From the NCBI GenBank assembly GCA_964478775.1, contig CAYZJC010000031.1, positions 1-13,816 on the forward strand: DNA of 13,816 nt, read 5' to 3'. The stretch is from PNMQ01 sp964478775. GTDB lineage: Bacteria; Pseudomonadota; Alphaproteobacteria; Paracaedibacterales; CAIOTO01. Position 1 is the first letter of the stretch, and each line of letters opens with the position of its first letter. Positions 1 to 7,940 of this stretch are shown piece by piece. The notes under the pieces are model-generated. The model was not told the origin of the DNA. It saw nothing but the letters and a program-made list of their open reading frames with translations, and did not search any database. The translations under genes and the position numbers were made by a program.

Positions 1-281
1 AAGAATTACAGCAATATGAAGCTGCTGAAAAAAGAAAAAATGACTATGAATCTGGCTTACTGCAAAAGTTTGGTGAAGGTAAAGCTGAGGGTAAAGTTGA
101 GGGGCTAGCTGAAGGCGAAGCTATTGGTATAGAAAAAGGTGAGGCTATTGGTATAGAAAAAGGTGAAGCCATTGGTATAGAAAAAGTTGCAAAAAATATG
201 CTAGAGAAGAATATAGACACGAAAACTATTATACAGCTCACAGGGCTTTCAGCAGATGCTATTGAAAAGCTAAAAGGGTAA
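1..281 (+). CDS. C-terminal end of an Rpn-family (PD-(D/E)XK) recombination-promoting nuclease / putative transposase, 5' partial
   Basis: The reading frame is open from the left edge (first full codon at 3) to a TAA at 279-281, giving 92 residues of C-terminus. It shows a charged, Glu/Lys-rich helical linker, then EG/GEAIGIEK repeats, then the ending 'AKNMLEKNIDTKTIIQLTGL' followed by SADAIEKLKG. That pattern is typical of the tail of Rpn / TIGR01784-type proteins: EGxxEG repeats, then an AxxML...I..LTGLS..EI.KL helix-turn-helix-like end. The catalytic PD-(D/E)XK core lies outside the window, so I cannot tell whether the gene is intact. It is transcribed towards, and convergent with, the minus-strand operon, and is probably an independent mobile or selfish gene. 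Family assignment from memory of the C-terminal signature is fairly secure; activity is unknown. Confidence 0.78.
   Translation, partial: ELQQYEAAEKRKNDYESGLLQKFGEGKAEGKVEGLAEGEAIGIEKGEAIGIEKGEAIGIEKVAKNMLEKNIDTKTIIQLTGLSADAIEKLKG
114..185 (+). repeat. Three in-frame 24-bp tandem repeats encoding GEAIGIEK
   Basis: Units at 114-137, 138-161 and 162-185 each encode GEAIGIEK and differ only at a few synonymous positions (ggc/ggt, gaa/gag, gct/gcc). They extend the EG-rich linker just before the C-terminal helix of the Rpn-type protein. Such linker repeats are common in this family and probably vary in copy number by slippage without breaking the frame. Confidence 0.85.
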
Positions 282-426
282 GGTGGTGCAAGCCCAAAGC
301 CTCGAAATTTCCGGTGAAAGAATAAACTAAGTAAAAGCTTTTATTTATATTAAACAATACGCGTTATGGAAAAAACCGGACAGGGGACTGCTCAGGTGGA
401 TACTTAATATATTAATAATGTTTATT

Positions 427-888
427 TTAAATTTTTGGTTTTTGATACATCACACATTCCTCTATTGTATTGGGAATATTTGCATATTTTGAACGCTCTT
501 CTTCAAAAACGATTGTTGGTAATTTATATTTTTTCCCCACTTGAATTAATGCTTCTAGGGCTGCAATCATGAAAATATCACGCAATAAATCAAGGTTGTT
601 TTGATCTGCCCACTGTAAAATTTCCATGTCGAGTTCTAAGGAAATGGGTAAATCACCATCTTTTTTGTTAATACGTTCATACCGTAATTTTAAATCATTT
701 TTAATACCGTATAGATATAGTAAGGCAATCCATTTATAAGGAACCAATAAATGACCCCATTTTTCTTTTACGATCTCATCTAAATATAATTCTACAGGCT
801 TCATTAATTTTAAATCGTTTTTAACTCTTCCTTTTACCAAAGCAACGGCACCCACCAATGTAAAATCATTTCCAAATTTATCACTCAT
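427..888 (-). CDS. Putative immunity protein for the adjacent GIY-YIG polymorphic toxin
   Basis: This 153-residue protein has no signal peptide and no membrane segment, so it is probably cytoplasmic. It looks mainly alpha-helical, with a hydrophobic stretch around residues 51-60 (KWIALLYLYG) and another around 105-118 (IFMIAALEALIQVG). I do not recognise a catalytic motif and cannot name the immunity family with confidence. Function is inferred from position: its ATG (886-888) directly follows the TAG (889-891) of the toxin gene with no gap, the usual arrangement of a polymorphic-toxin CT/immunity pair. The expected role is binding and blocking the C-terminal GIY-YIG nuclease of the 2099-residue protein in producing and sister cells. 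An AAAGGA Shine-Dalgarno lies inside the toxin's last codons, so translation is probably coupled. It is the last gene of the minus-strand cluster. A short sequence, VKNDLKL/IKNDLKL, occurs twice, 40 residues apart. Confidence 0.72.
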   Translation of the reverse strand: MSDKFGNDFTLVGAVALVKGRVKNDLKLMKPVELYLDEIVKEKWGHLLVPYKWIALLYLYGIKNDLKLRYERINKKDGDLPISLELDMEILQWADQNNLDLLRDIFMIAALEALIQVGKKYKLPTIVFEEERSKYANIPNTIEECVMYQKPKI

Positions 889-3800
889 CTATCTATTTCC
901 TTTATTGCCAGGTAATTTATCTGTGCCAAATAATTTTCTGTATCTTTCAATTGTGCCTGTTTCCCATTGGCGCGCTTCAGCTTTGTTTGGAAACTGTGCA
1001 CGAATCTCAGATTTAAAATTTTCATTTGTTTCTTTTCTGAGCTTTTTAACTTGCTGTTGTGCCCGCTTCGACTGCCCAAACTTATTAACCCCTTGTGTGC
1101 TTTCTCCAACTTTATAAAGCTTCCCATTAGCATCTCTAATGACATACACATGGGTATCGCCCACATAATGGCGGGAATTTCCATGTATCTTTTTTACAGC
1201 TTTTTTATCAGCCAAATCAAGGGCTTGAAGTGATTTTGAAACATCTACACTAGGCGCACTTTTTCCCACATCTAAGCCATGATTCGATCCCCGCAGCCTA
1301 TCAGCAGTTTTATGATACGCTGATCTGGCCTTGTCTAGCAACTTCTTTTCAACGTCTAAAATGGCTTGCTCTGCCCTGCCACCTACGGCCAAAATACGCT
1401 TTGAATGGTTTAAAAGTGCTGAACCAGCTGGGGTGTGAGAAAATTTTTCAATAAACTTATCAACAATTTTTCCAAGTTTATCAATTTGTGAACTTAACAG
1501 TTTTTGCATCAAGGGGTTTTTAGCTAAAATCTTACCCGCAATAAAGGTGCCTCCACGGGCTAGGGCACCACCTGCGAAGGTTGTCAGTAAATCAATACCA
1601 AGATTCTGACACGCAGCAACTAACCCTTGCGTTTTCAAAATGCTAAAAAAAGTATAGATATTGTAGGCTGTGGAAATGGCCATGCCCCCATAAATGAGAA
1701 GAGGAATCAAATTATTATCCATCGCATTAGTTGCAGCATGGTCTGCGATATGAACATCTAAATTCACCAACATTGCAGTTGTCAGTGTTGAAAAGCGTGC
1801 CCAATTATAGGCATCATCTTTTATAATATTTTCAAGTTTTGAAAATTCTTCTGGGGTTAAGATACGCCCTATTTCTTTTTCTTTTGCTTGTGCTTTTTCT
1901 AGAATGGTATTTTCTGAACCAAGCGTATCTGCAATGATTTCAGCCATACATGCACCAAAGGCACCTGAAACTGCGGCTCTTCCCGCATCATCCATGTTTA
2001 ATAAAGCTGCACTGGTGCCACCCAATGCGGCATGTAAACATTTATGCCAGACAGCATCAATGTCTTTTAATTTATAGCCTTGACCAATCTGGTTAGCTAC
2101 ATAACCTGCACTGGTATTAACCGCGCAAGCGACCAATCTGTCTGCGAAAGCTTTGTCAATTGGGTGACCTGTTGCCATATCCATTGCAAGGCCAACACCA
2201 GATTGTAAGGCCTGATATTGAAAGTGGTCAGTGATAGATGTAAATGAGGAAATGTTTGTATTAATTTTAAAGTGCGCACCAAAGCCTTTTGTTAAGCCAG
2301 CTGTTGCCATTGCTGTGCTCATTGACTTTAGGGTATTGCTTGACGCAAATGCTTTTGCAGCTTTGCCTAAGTCACCGTTACAATTCAATAGAGCTAATGC
2401 TGCAGATGTATATAATGAAGCCTTTGCAGCCAGTGCCATTGCTGTTAGAACATTTGCTGCAGTTGAACCAGCAGCGACGCCAGTAAAACTCACAACTGTC
2501 GCTTCCATTGCTGCAAAATTTGCTGTGGCGGCGGTGGTCCCGGCGCCATAGGTCACAAGAGATATTGCAATTGCAACAATTGCAGCTAATGCGGCACTTG
2601 GCCCAGACTGTTCTTTGTGTACAACATCATGAATTTCTTTTAAGGTTTCATAAGCTATATTGCCCTTATAAGCAGCGAGTTTATCTAAAAACTGAAGCGT
2701 TTTCCCCTCAACGCGTTCAATAAATAATTCAGGACTATTGATTTCAATCTCACCATCAAACACACATGGAGAAAAAGTTTTATGATATTCTTGGTGAACC
2801 TCCATGCTCTGCCAGACCACATTACTTGACTGACATTGGTACGCATAGGAATATTGATTTTCACCTTGTAATAAGCGCACTACACCAGACATGGCATCTA
2901 AAGTCACCTTTGGGCACTGAAAGTGAGCATGTTTAATGACAATATCTTTTGCAGATGAAATACCAAAGGGTGTTTCAAAATTGAATAATGCACCTATTGA
3001 AGTCACACGACAGGTGTGGCTTTTTACAGTTTCAGAGCTAAAGAAACCTTCATCTTCATACTCATATTCATGTTCATAAATAGATTGTACATTTTGCACA
3101 TCTACGCCTCCGTTCAACGCTTCAATTGTTCCTGAATGTGCCGTAATTTGAGGCGCTTGTAATAGCGCAGCCCCTGAGCTTATAGAGATGTCCTGTTTGG
3201 CTTCATGCGTTGGCAATACATAGTTTCTTGTTTTCCTTCTGGAATAAGTTTCACTATCCCTATAAACACTCTGCCATTCCCATGCCAAGGCTTCATCTAC
3301 AAATAAACCAGGCGTTTTAAAAGTGGTATCGCCTGCAGACTGTGTGTGTAATCCAATAAAATGTATATTACCAAAAGCATCTATTTTAATTGAACCACCG
3401 GCTTTATACATACTTTTATGAACAGTATCATGATAACTTTCACCCTGATGCGTTCGCCTTGTAAAAGATTTCCCTTCAAAATCTTGAAAGGCAATCGCAT
3501 TGATATTGTTGCCAGCAGTTAAGGTTGTCCCTTGTTCTTTAATCGACCCTTTCCCTGCAATAATTGCTAAATCGCCCATGACATCAAGAACAGATTTATA
3601 AAAATTGATATCGCCATGGTTAGCGGTTAAGTGAAAGTCATTGGCTTTAATCACTTGACAGCGAATGGGGGCAATTGTTTCAGCCTCAAGGCTCATATTG
3701 CCTTTGCTGGTTAACTGTGAATTAATCTCTAATTCATTTACTCTTAAAGAGATGTTCGGTCGCCAGTTGGTGGGCCTTTTAATAATAAGCGATTCATTTC

Positions 3801-6800
3801 TCGCATCAAGGTGAACACTGTCACAATTAACCAAGTCATGGGCAAGTGCAATGACGCCTTCAATGCCATTGTTGTACTGATCAAGGTGAATAGAAATGGT
3901 GTGTGTTTCAATGTTGGTGGGCGTGAGGTTGGCCTCATGCGCCCTTATAGTGATATTATTTTCTGCCTTAAGGCTTGCTTCTTTGGCCTTTAGCTGTAAC
4001 CCTGCTTTTAAGGCAAACACTTGCCCCATTAAGGTGGCTTGTTTGAGTAATAATTCTTTTCTAGCCTCGAAAGATAAGTTTTGACTGTGGATTGCGCCAT
4101 TGACTTCAACATTGTCCCCAACCAAGACAAGGTTTACAAAGTCAACTTCACTGCCCTCTTCTAGCGTGCGTTTAAGGTTTCTAATGAGTATATCTTTTTC
4201 AGCTTTGAGCTGTAGCACTTTTTGTTTTGTGTGAAAGGTGCCAAAGGCTTTGAGGGATTGAAGTGTTTCTTGGCTTTTTATATGATCAACCTCAAGCTTT
4301 GCATCCGGGGCAATATATGTATGTTGGTCAATCTTTGTGTTACCGATTTTAGTGTTTCCCACCACATCTAGTGACATCCCTTGCATTTCAATATGCGCTG
4401 CACTTGCATCCACATTTTCTAGTTTTGCACGTGCACCTTCCCCTGCCCCCTTCCATTGATGTAGACCTTCAATTACACTATTTGCTGCCTCAATTTGATT
4501 TGCTGAAATGTGCATGAAACGGTCATGATCAGATTGCAATAGCGTATCTTGTATGTCGATTTCACCAGTCTTGATAATCATCGGTCCTTTAAGCGTGGAC
4601 TTTTTTAAATTGGCATAAGGTGTTCTGATTTCTAAATCACCTGTCAATATATTGCGGATATAGGTATGGGACTTAATATCAATCAACCCTTCTTCATAAA
4701 GGCAAGGTCGCATTAACGTTAAGGTATCACTGCTTATATAAAGTCTTTTTCCTTTCGATTGCACATCCATGACGAGAGTGCCTCGCGAGGTTTGCAAACT
4801 GAGAACGTTAATGTTTAAAGGGCTTCCATTTCGTGATAGTGTTGCTGGCAAAATCACTTCTTGCCCTGGATGAGTTGCATATAAAGAGAGAACTTGCGTT
4901 GGATCCATACGGGCTTTATTGGTAAATTCAATTTGTGCGCCAACCAATTGTAGATATTCAGCCGCTGCAATCGGCCCATCGACCTTAAGCTTTCCATCTG
5001 CTTTTAATAAAAGGGTTCCCTCATTTTTATCTAACAATAAGGAATCAACAATGGTGATATGCGGCGCCTCTACTTCAACTGTCACAACCCCATTTAACAA
5101 ATCAGGTAAAAGAAGGGGTTCATGATCTGTGCTTTTTATATATACATATTTTGTATTGCGAAGCTTAAGTTTTCTGACCGTTTGGTTTTTATCTTTACGC
5201 TGCGATACACCAAACATAAACCCATGCATGTGAGCATTTGCTTCTGGCTTTTCTCTTGATCGCCATTCCAGTTTCTTGCCATAAAAGAAAAATGTTTCCA
5301 CATCGAGTAACGAAGACTTTACATCCATAAAAGGACTATTGATAACAATTTTGGGTGTGCGCAGTAATCCTCTGATTTGTGAATAATCAGCTAGGTCTTT
5401 TTCTGTGATGTCAGCACTATTTTTTGTTTTTCCAGCAAGGATGAAACACATGCTTTCATTGCCTTCTAACCCAATTGTGTAGTCAACTCTTACAGTACGT
5501 GCTTTGATAATTAATGACTTATCCGCATGAATTAAAAGGGGAGTTTTGTTTTTATCTATCGCCTTGTGTTCTGAATCTGCTTGGGGAACTGACGTGTCTT
5601 TAGGTTTTGTCAGCACGAGTCTTGCAGCTTGAGGTTTAAAAAAAGCATTGACTTGCCCTTGTGCATCTTTTCCACAACCATCTTCATTCACCGCATAAAA
5701 TTCAATGGAACCCTTTGCCCATTGGGATTGATGCCAAAAAATTTCTTTTACTGTTTCATGTAGGGGCAACAGATTTGATACAAAACAAGGAAGCAATACA
5801 TCAATACAACCTGCTGTGAAAACCGTTCCGCCAATCAGCAGTCTTCTCAAATCATTTTCAACCACTAAGTAACGAGGAGGAGTGAGAAACTCTTTAAGGT
5901 TATAATTTAAAACAACACTGGGTGCACTTTCAAAGACGCCACGGTTATGCAAAACGTTAACGTAACTTGTTCCATTTGCAATCACTGTTTTAGATAAGGA
6001 GGATGGTGTAAAAAATTCATAGCCATAAATGTTGACATCTTGGCGCTTTAAGGTGCTTTTTTTATCTCTCACCAAATAGCTAATCTCAAGCAAACCATCA
6101 TTTTGGAACCGATAAGGGGATGCTTGTGTGGCTTGACTTTTTAGTTCAAAAATTCTGGCAGCTGCACCCTTTTCAATGTGCATATGACTGTTGAAAATAA
6201 ATGACGGGGGCGGCGCTTGTGCTTCTTTCTTAGTTTGTTCATGTGCAGATTTAAGGGATAATCCATCATAGTCAAAAATGCTTTTGTCCTTTAAGATAAG
6301 CTTTTCAACCCCAATATGGGTTTGTCTTCCATAAACAAAATGACTGCCTTCCTCTAGCACAAAGTTTTTAAAGCCTGTTATCTCACAATGATCAAGCACT
6401 GTGATTTTCCCCTGTAAGCGAACGTCTCTTTGTGTATCTTGTTTGAGAATGAAGGAAGTGAGCTCCATTGGGGAATCAATGGGGGCCTCAATGGGGGTCA
6501 GGGAGAGTGTTTCAAAACCATTGATGTGTATGTGACGTGCACCGATATTTGCCGATAAAAAGCTGTTTTGTTTTTCACCCCTATGGGTCAAAACAATGAC
6601 ATCATCTGCATCCACAACAGTTATATCTCCCCCCACCACGTGTGCTGAAGTAAAATTTAAATGCCATTCTTTTTGGGGGGTGCCAAGTGCTTGCATTGCC
6701 ATTACACTTGTGAAAAAAGAAATAGCCCCCTCGTTTTCAAGATGATTTATTTCCATGTGCAAGGGTGTATATGATAAGAGATCTTCCCTTACATCCACGA

Positions 6801-7188
6801 AATTGATTTCAGCCCCTTCATCGTTATAAAGCCCACGCCAATTGTAGGTCATATCTGATGAGAGCGTAAGCGTAAGGGTTCCATAATTTTCAACATCAAC
6901 TTGACTTGACATATCTTTAAGACGTGAATAATTGATGTCAATTTCATCATGATTGACAACCCTAAAAGAAGGTTCTTCCTCCCCCTTTTGACGTTGATAG
7001 GTTTGTAATTCTTGCAGTAGGGCTTTGGCCTCAAGGTCATCACTTACAAGCCAACCAAGTGAAATAGAAAAACCTTCCTCTTGCGCAAAAGCATGAAGCC
7101 TTGGTCCCATGACTGTCGCCAGAACTGAGCTGTGTAAAATAGAAAGTGTGCACAACACACTCACAAATTTTTTAAACAAACAAGACAT
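889..7188 (-). CDS. Filamentous-haemagglutinin-like polymorphic toxin with C-terminal GIY-YIG (Tox-URI-like) nuclease domain
   Basis: A 2099-residue exported protein. Residues 1-35 form a Sec signal peptide (basic start MSCLFKK, hydrophobic core, likely cleavage after AFA). Residues ~40-1525 are rich in short alternating beta-strand patterns with Asn/Gly turns and phrases such as LTAGNNINA, AGGSIKIDAFGN and GSIKEQG (~1210-1280), typical of the right-handed beta-helix of haemagglutinin/CdiA-like proteins. A hydrophobic Ala/Gly-rich pretoxin region starts at 1529; it holds HKCLHAALGG (1715-1724), like the DUF637-type 'HxxxHAxLG' segment, and TNAMDNN (1820-1826), a degenerate PT-VENN motif. The C-terminal ~88 residues (2012-2099) read as GIY-YIG: HVYVI (Tyr2015), YKVG (2025-2028), candidate Arg2042, catalytic Glu2076 in WETGT, and Asn2095 in LPGNKGN. 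I infer nuclease activity on a competitor's or host's nucleic acid. No canonical NPNG TPS motif is visible near the N-terminus and no TpsB partner is in the window. The start ATG has only a weak AAGAAG ribosome site. Confidence 0.85.
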   Translation of the reverse strand: MSCLFKKFVSVLCTLSILHSSVLATVMGPRLHAFAQEEGFSISLGWLVSDDLEAKALLQELQTYQRQKGEEEPSFRVVNHDEIDINYSRLKDMSSQVDVENYGTLTLTLSSDMTYNWRGLYNDEGAEINFVDVREDLLSYTPLHMEINHLENEGAISFFTSVMAMQALGTPQKEWHLNFTSAHVVGGDITVVDADDVIVLTHRGEKQNSFLSANIGARHIHINGFETLSLTPIEAPIDSPMELTSFILKQDTQRDVRLQGKITVLDHCEITGFKNFVLEEGSHFVYGRQTHIGVEKLILKDKSIFDYDGLSLKSAHEQTKKEAQAPPPSFIFNSHMHIEKGAAARIFELKSQATQASPYRFQNDGLLEISYLVRDKKSTLKRQDVNIYGYEFFTPSSLSKTVIANGTSYVNVLHNRGVFESAPSVVLNYNLKEFLTPPRYLVVENDLRRLLIGGTVFTAGCIDVLLPCFVSNLLPLHETVKEIFWHQSQWAKGSIEFYAVNEDGCGKDAQGQVNAFFKPQAARLVLTKPKDTSVPQADSEHKAIDKNKTPLLIHADKSLIIKARTVRVDYTIGLEGNESMCFILAGKTKNSADITEKDLADYSQIRGLLRTPKIVINSPFMDVKSSLLDVETFFFYGKKLEWRSREKPEANAHMHGFMFGVSQRKDKNQTVRKLKLRNTKYVYIKSTDHEPLLLPDLLNGVVTVEVEAPHITIVDSLLLDKNEGTLLLKADGKLKVDGPIAAAEYLQLVGAQIEFTNKARMDPTQVLSLYATHPGQEVILPATLSRNGSPLNINVLSLQTSRGTLVMDVQSKGKRLYISSDTLTLMRPCLYEEGLIDIKSHTYIRNILTGDLEIRTPYANLKKSTLKGPMIIKTGEIDIQDTLLQSDHDRFMHISANQIEAANSVIEGLHQWKGAGEGARAKLENVDASAAHIEMQGMSLDVVGNTKIGNTKIDQHTYIAPDAKLEVDHIKSQETLQSLKAFGTFHTKQKVLQLKAEKDILIRNLKRTLEEGSEVDFVNLVLVGDNVEVNGAIHSQNLSFEARKELLLKQATLMGQVFALKAGLQLKAKEASLKAENNITIRAHEANLTPTNIETHTISIHLDQYNNGIEGVIALAHDLVNCDSVHLDARNESLIIKRPTNWRPNISLRVNELEINSQLTSKGNMSLEAETIAPIRCQVIKANDFHLTANHGDINFYKSVLDVMGDLAIIAGKGSIKEQGTTLTAGNNINAIAFQDFEGKSFTRRTHQGESYHDTVHKSMYKAGGSIKIDAFGNIHFIGLHTQSAGDTTFKTPGLFVDEALAWEWQSVYRDSETYSRRKTRNYVLPTHEAKQDISISSGAALLQAPQITAHSGTIEALNGGVDVQNVQSIYEHEYEYEDEGFFSSETVKSHTCRVTSIGALFNFETPFGISSAKDIVIKHAHFQCPKVTLDAMSGVVRLLQGENQYSYAYQCQSSNVVWQSMEVHQEYHKTFSPCVFDGEIEINSPELFIERVEGKTLQFLDKLAAYKGNIAYETLKEIHDVVHKEQSGPSAALAAIVAIAISLVTYGAGTTAATANFAAMEATVVSFTGVAAGSTAANVLTAMALAAKASLYTSAALALLNCNGDLGKAAKAFASSNTLKSMSTAMATAGLTKGFGAHFKINTNISSFTSITDHFQYQALQSGVGLAMDMATGHPIDKAFADRLVACAVNTSAGYVANQIGQGYKLKDIDAVWHKCLHAALGGTSAALLNMDDAGRAAVSGAFGACMAEIIADTLGSENTILEKAQAKEKEIGRILTPEEFSKLENIIKDDAYNWARFSTLTTAMLVNLDVHIADHAATNAMDNNLIPLLIYGGMAISTAYNIYTFFSILKTQGLVAACQNLGIDLLTTFAGGALARGGTFIAGKILAKNPLMQKLLSSQIDKLGKIVDKFIEKFSHTPAGSALLNHSKRILAVGGRAEQAILDVEKKLLDKARSAYHKTADRLRGSNHGLDVGKSAPSVDVSKSLQALDLADKKAVKKIHGNSRHYVGDTHVYVIRDANGKLYKVGESTQGVNKFGQSKRAQQQVKKLRKETNENFKSEIRAQFPNKAEARQWETGTIERYRKLFGTDKLPGNKGNR
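898..903 (-). promoter_or_regulatory. Ribosome binding site of the immunity gene, inside the toxin coding end
   Basis: The minus strand reads AAAGGA, nine bases before the ATG at 886-888. The site overlaps the codons for the toxin's last residues (GNR) and is followed by the toxin TAG, which directly abuts the immunity ATG. This supports the chosen start and translational coupling of toxin and immunity protein. Confidence 0.6.
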
Positions 7189-7241
7189 GATTTTCTTCTT
7201 TCATAAGGGTGACCTTAAGACGGTCTAAATAATAAATGTGA

Positions 7242-7258
7242 AGGGGGAAATACCCCCT
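7242..7258 (-). terminator. Small G5/C5 hairpin between the last secreted paralogue and the toxin gene
   Basis: On the minus strand, GGGGG-TATTT-CCCCC forms a 5-6 bp GC stem with a 5-base loop. It lies directly after the stop of the 7262-7933 gene and is followed by the T-rich but interrupted TTCACATTTATTATTT. It could be a weak or partial terminator that lowers toxin transcription relative to the upstream genes, or an mRNA-stabilising hairpin. The T tract is not continuous, so a strong intrinsic terminator is unlikely. Confidence 0.35.
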
Positions 7259-7261
7259 ATT

Positions 7262-7933
7262 TTATAGCTCCCCAAACAATTGCGTTGCAAATGTTTTTTG
7301 TAAATGCGGATGCAAGGCCGCAACAACAGGGTTTACAAATAATCTGTCTAAGTCAGCTTGAGCCTCAGCTACAATCTGGTTGTAATGGGCGAGTAGATCT
7401 GCATACGGATCAGTCCCCGTAAATGATGCAACAATATCTGCTGCTTTCATTTTAAGGCGGCTATTATCCCTCAAGATACCACGCATCGCATAGGTTTCGA
7501 TAGACTTTTTGGCTTCCATTAGTGCCACTTCTTTCCAAAGTTGACCTTGTGGATTATCATGAGCAAATTGATAAGCTTTCAGATACTCACAAGAAGCTAT
7601 AGCATGATCAAATCTTTCTTTATCAATTAATGCAAATTTTATATCTTCATCTAATTTACTTATTACATGTTTTGGATCTAAGGTTCTTGGATCGTGCCCT
7701 CCATGCCTTTGAGAAGAATTTTCAATCTCAAGTCCTCTACTACTATGACAACGATAGTATGAGCCTTTATCTATATTATAACCAAACCATCCAAGATGCC
7801 AGTTTTGTGGGCTTCTAATAATATTATTATAATCAAACATTGTATGAATTCTCTCAATCCCGACTTTTGTTTTATCTTGAGCCAAAACTATTTGCGTCAA
7901 GGTAACCATAGCTAATATCAATCTTTTCATCAT
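7262..7933 (-). CDS. Secreted protein, shortest member of the four-gene paralogous family
   Basis: A 223-residue protein with a short signal peptide (MMKRLILAMVTLTQIVLA, likely cleavage before Gln19). Its C-terminal ~110 residues align by eye with the three upstream genes: AYQFAHDNPQGQLWKEVALM followed by EAKKSIE here matches AYKAAKETVQGNLWKRQSLA followed by QSKKAIK in the 7941-9062 protein. The spacing to the final '...NPVVAALHPHLQ...QLFGEL' (against '...NPQIQAITPEVK...QLFADMK') is also similar. It is therefore a diverged paralogue. The N-terminal part is short, rich in His, Tyr and Arg (SYYRCHSSRGLEIENSSQRH), and lacks the beta-trefoil-like block. The helical C-terminal domain may bind a common partner; function unknown. 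The AGGAG ribosome site overlaps the upstream gene's TAG, only 7 bases separate the genes, and the start is a double ATGATG whose second ATG has the better spacing. Probably co-transcribed with its neighbours. Confidence 0.8.
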   Translation of the reverse strand: MMKRLILAMVTLTQIVLAQDKTKVGIERIHTMFDYNNIIRSPQNWHLGWFGYNIDKGSYYRCHSSRGLEIENSSQRHGGHDPRTLDPKHVISKLDEDIKFALIDKERFDHAIASCEYLKAYQFAHDNPQGQLWKEVALMEAKKSIETYAMRGILRDNSRLKMKAADIVASFTGTDPYADLLAHYNQIVAEAQADLDRLFVNPVVAALHPHLQKTFATQLFGEL

Positions 7934-7940
7934 ATCTCTC

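Noticed and set aside
404..415. Perfect 12-bp palindrome ttaatatattaa downstream of the immunity gene
   Set aside because: Pure AT palindromes occur often in AT-rich DNA, and this one has no GC stem or T tract to act as a terminator. The 282-426 stretch otherwise shows nothing I can assign.
686..824. Repeated 19-bp sequence (686-704 and 806-824) in the immunity gene, encoding IKNDLKL and VKNDLKL 40 residues apart
   Set aside because: It is AT-rich and short, and the flanking residues do not align, so there is no support for an internal domain duplication.
2231..2723. Open + strand frames of 65-106 codons antisense to the toxin gene
   Set aside because: They lie opposite the Ala-rich pretoxin segment, overlap one another, have no ribosome site and give low-complexity translations. 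They are shadows of the real minus-strand gene.
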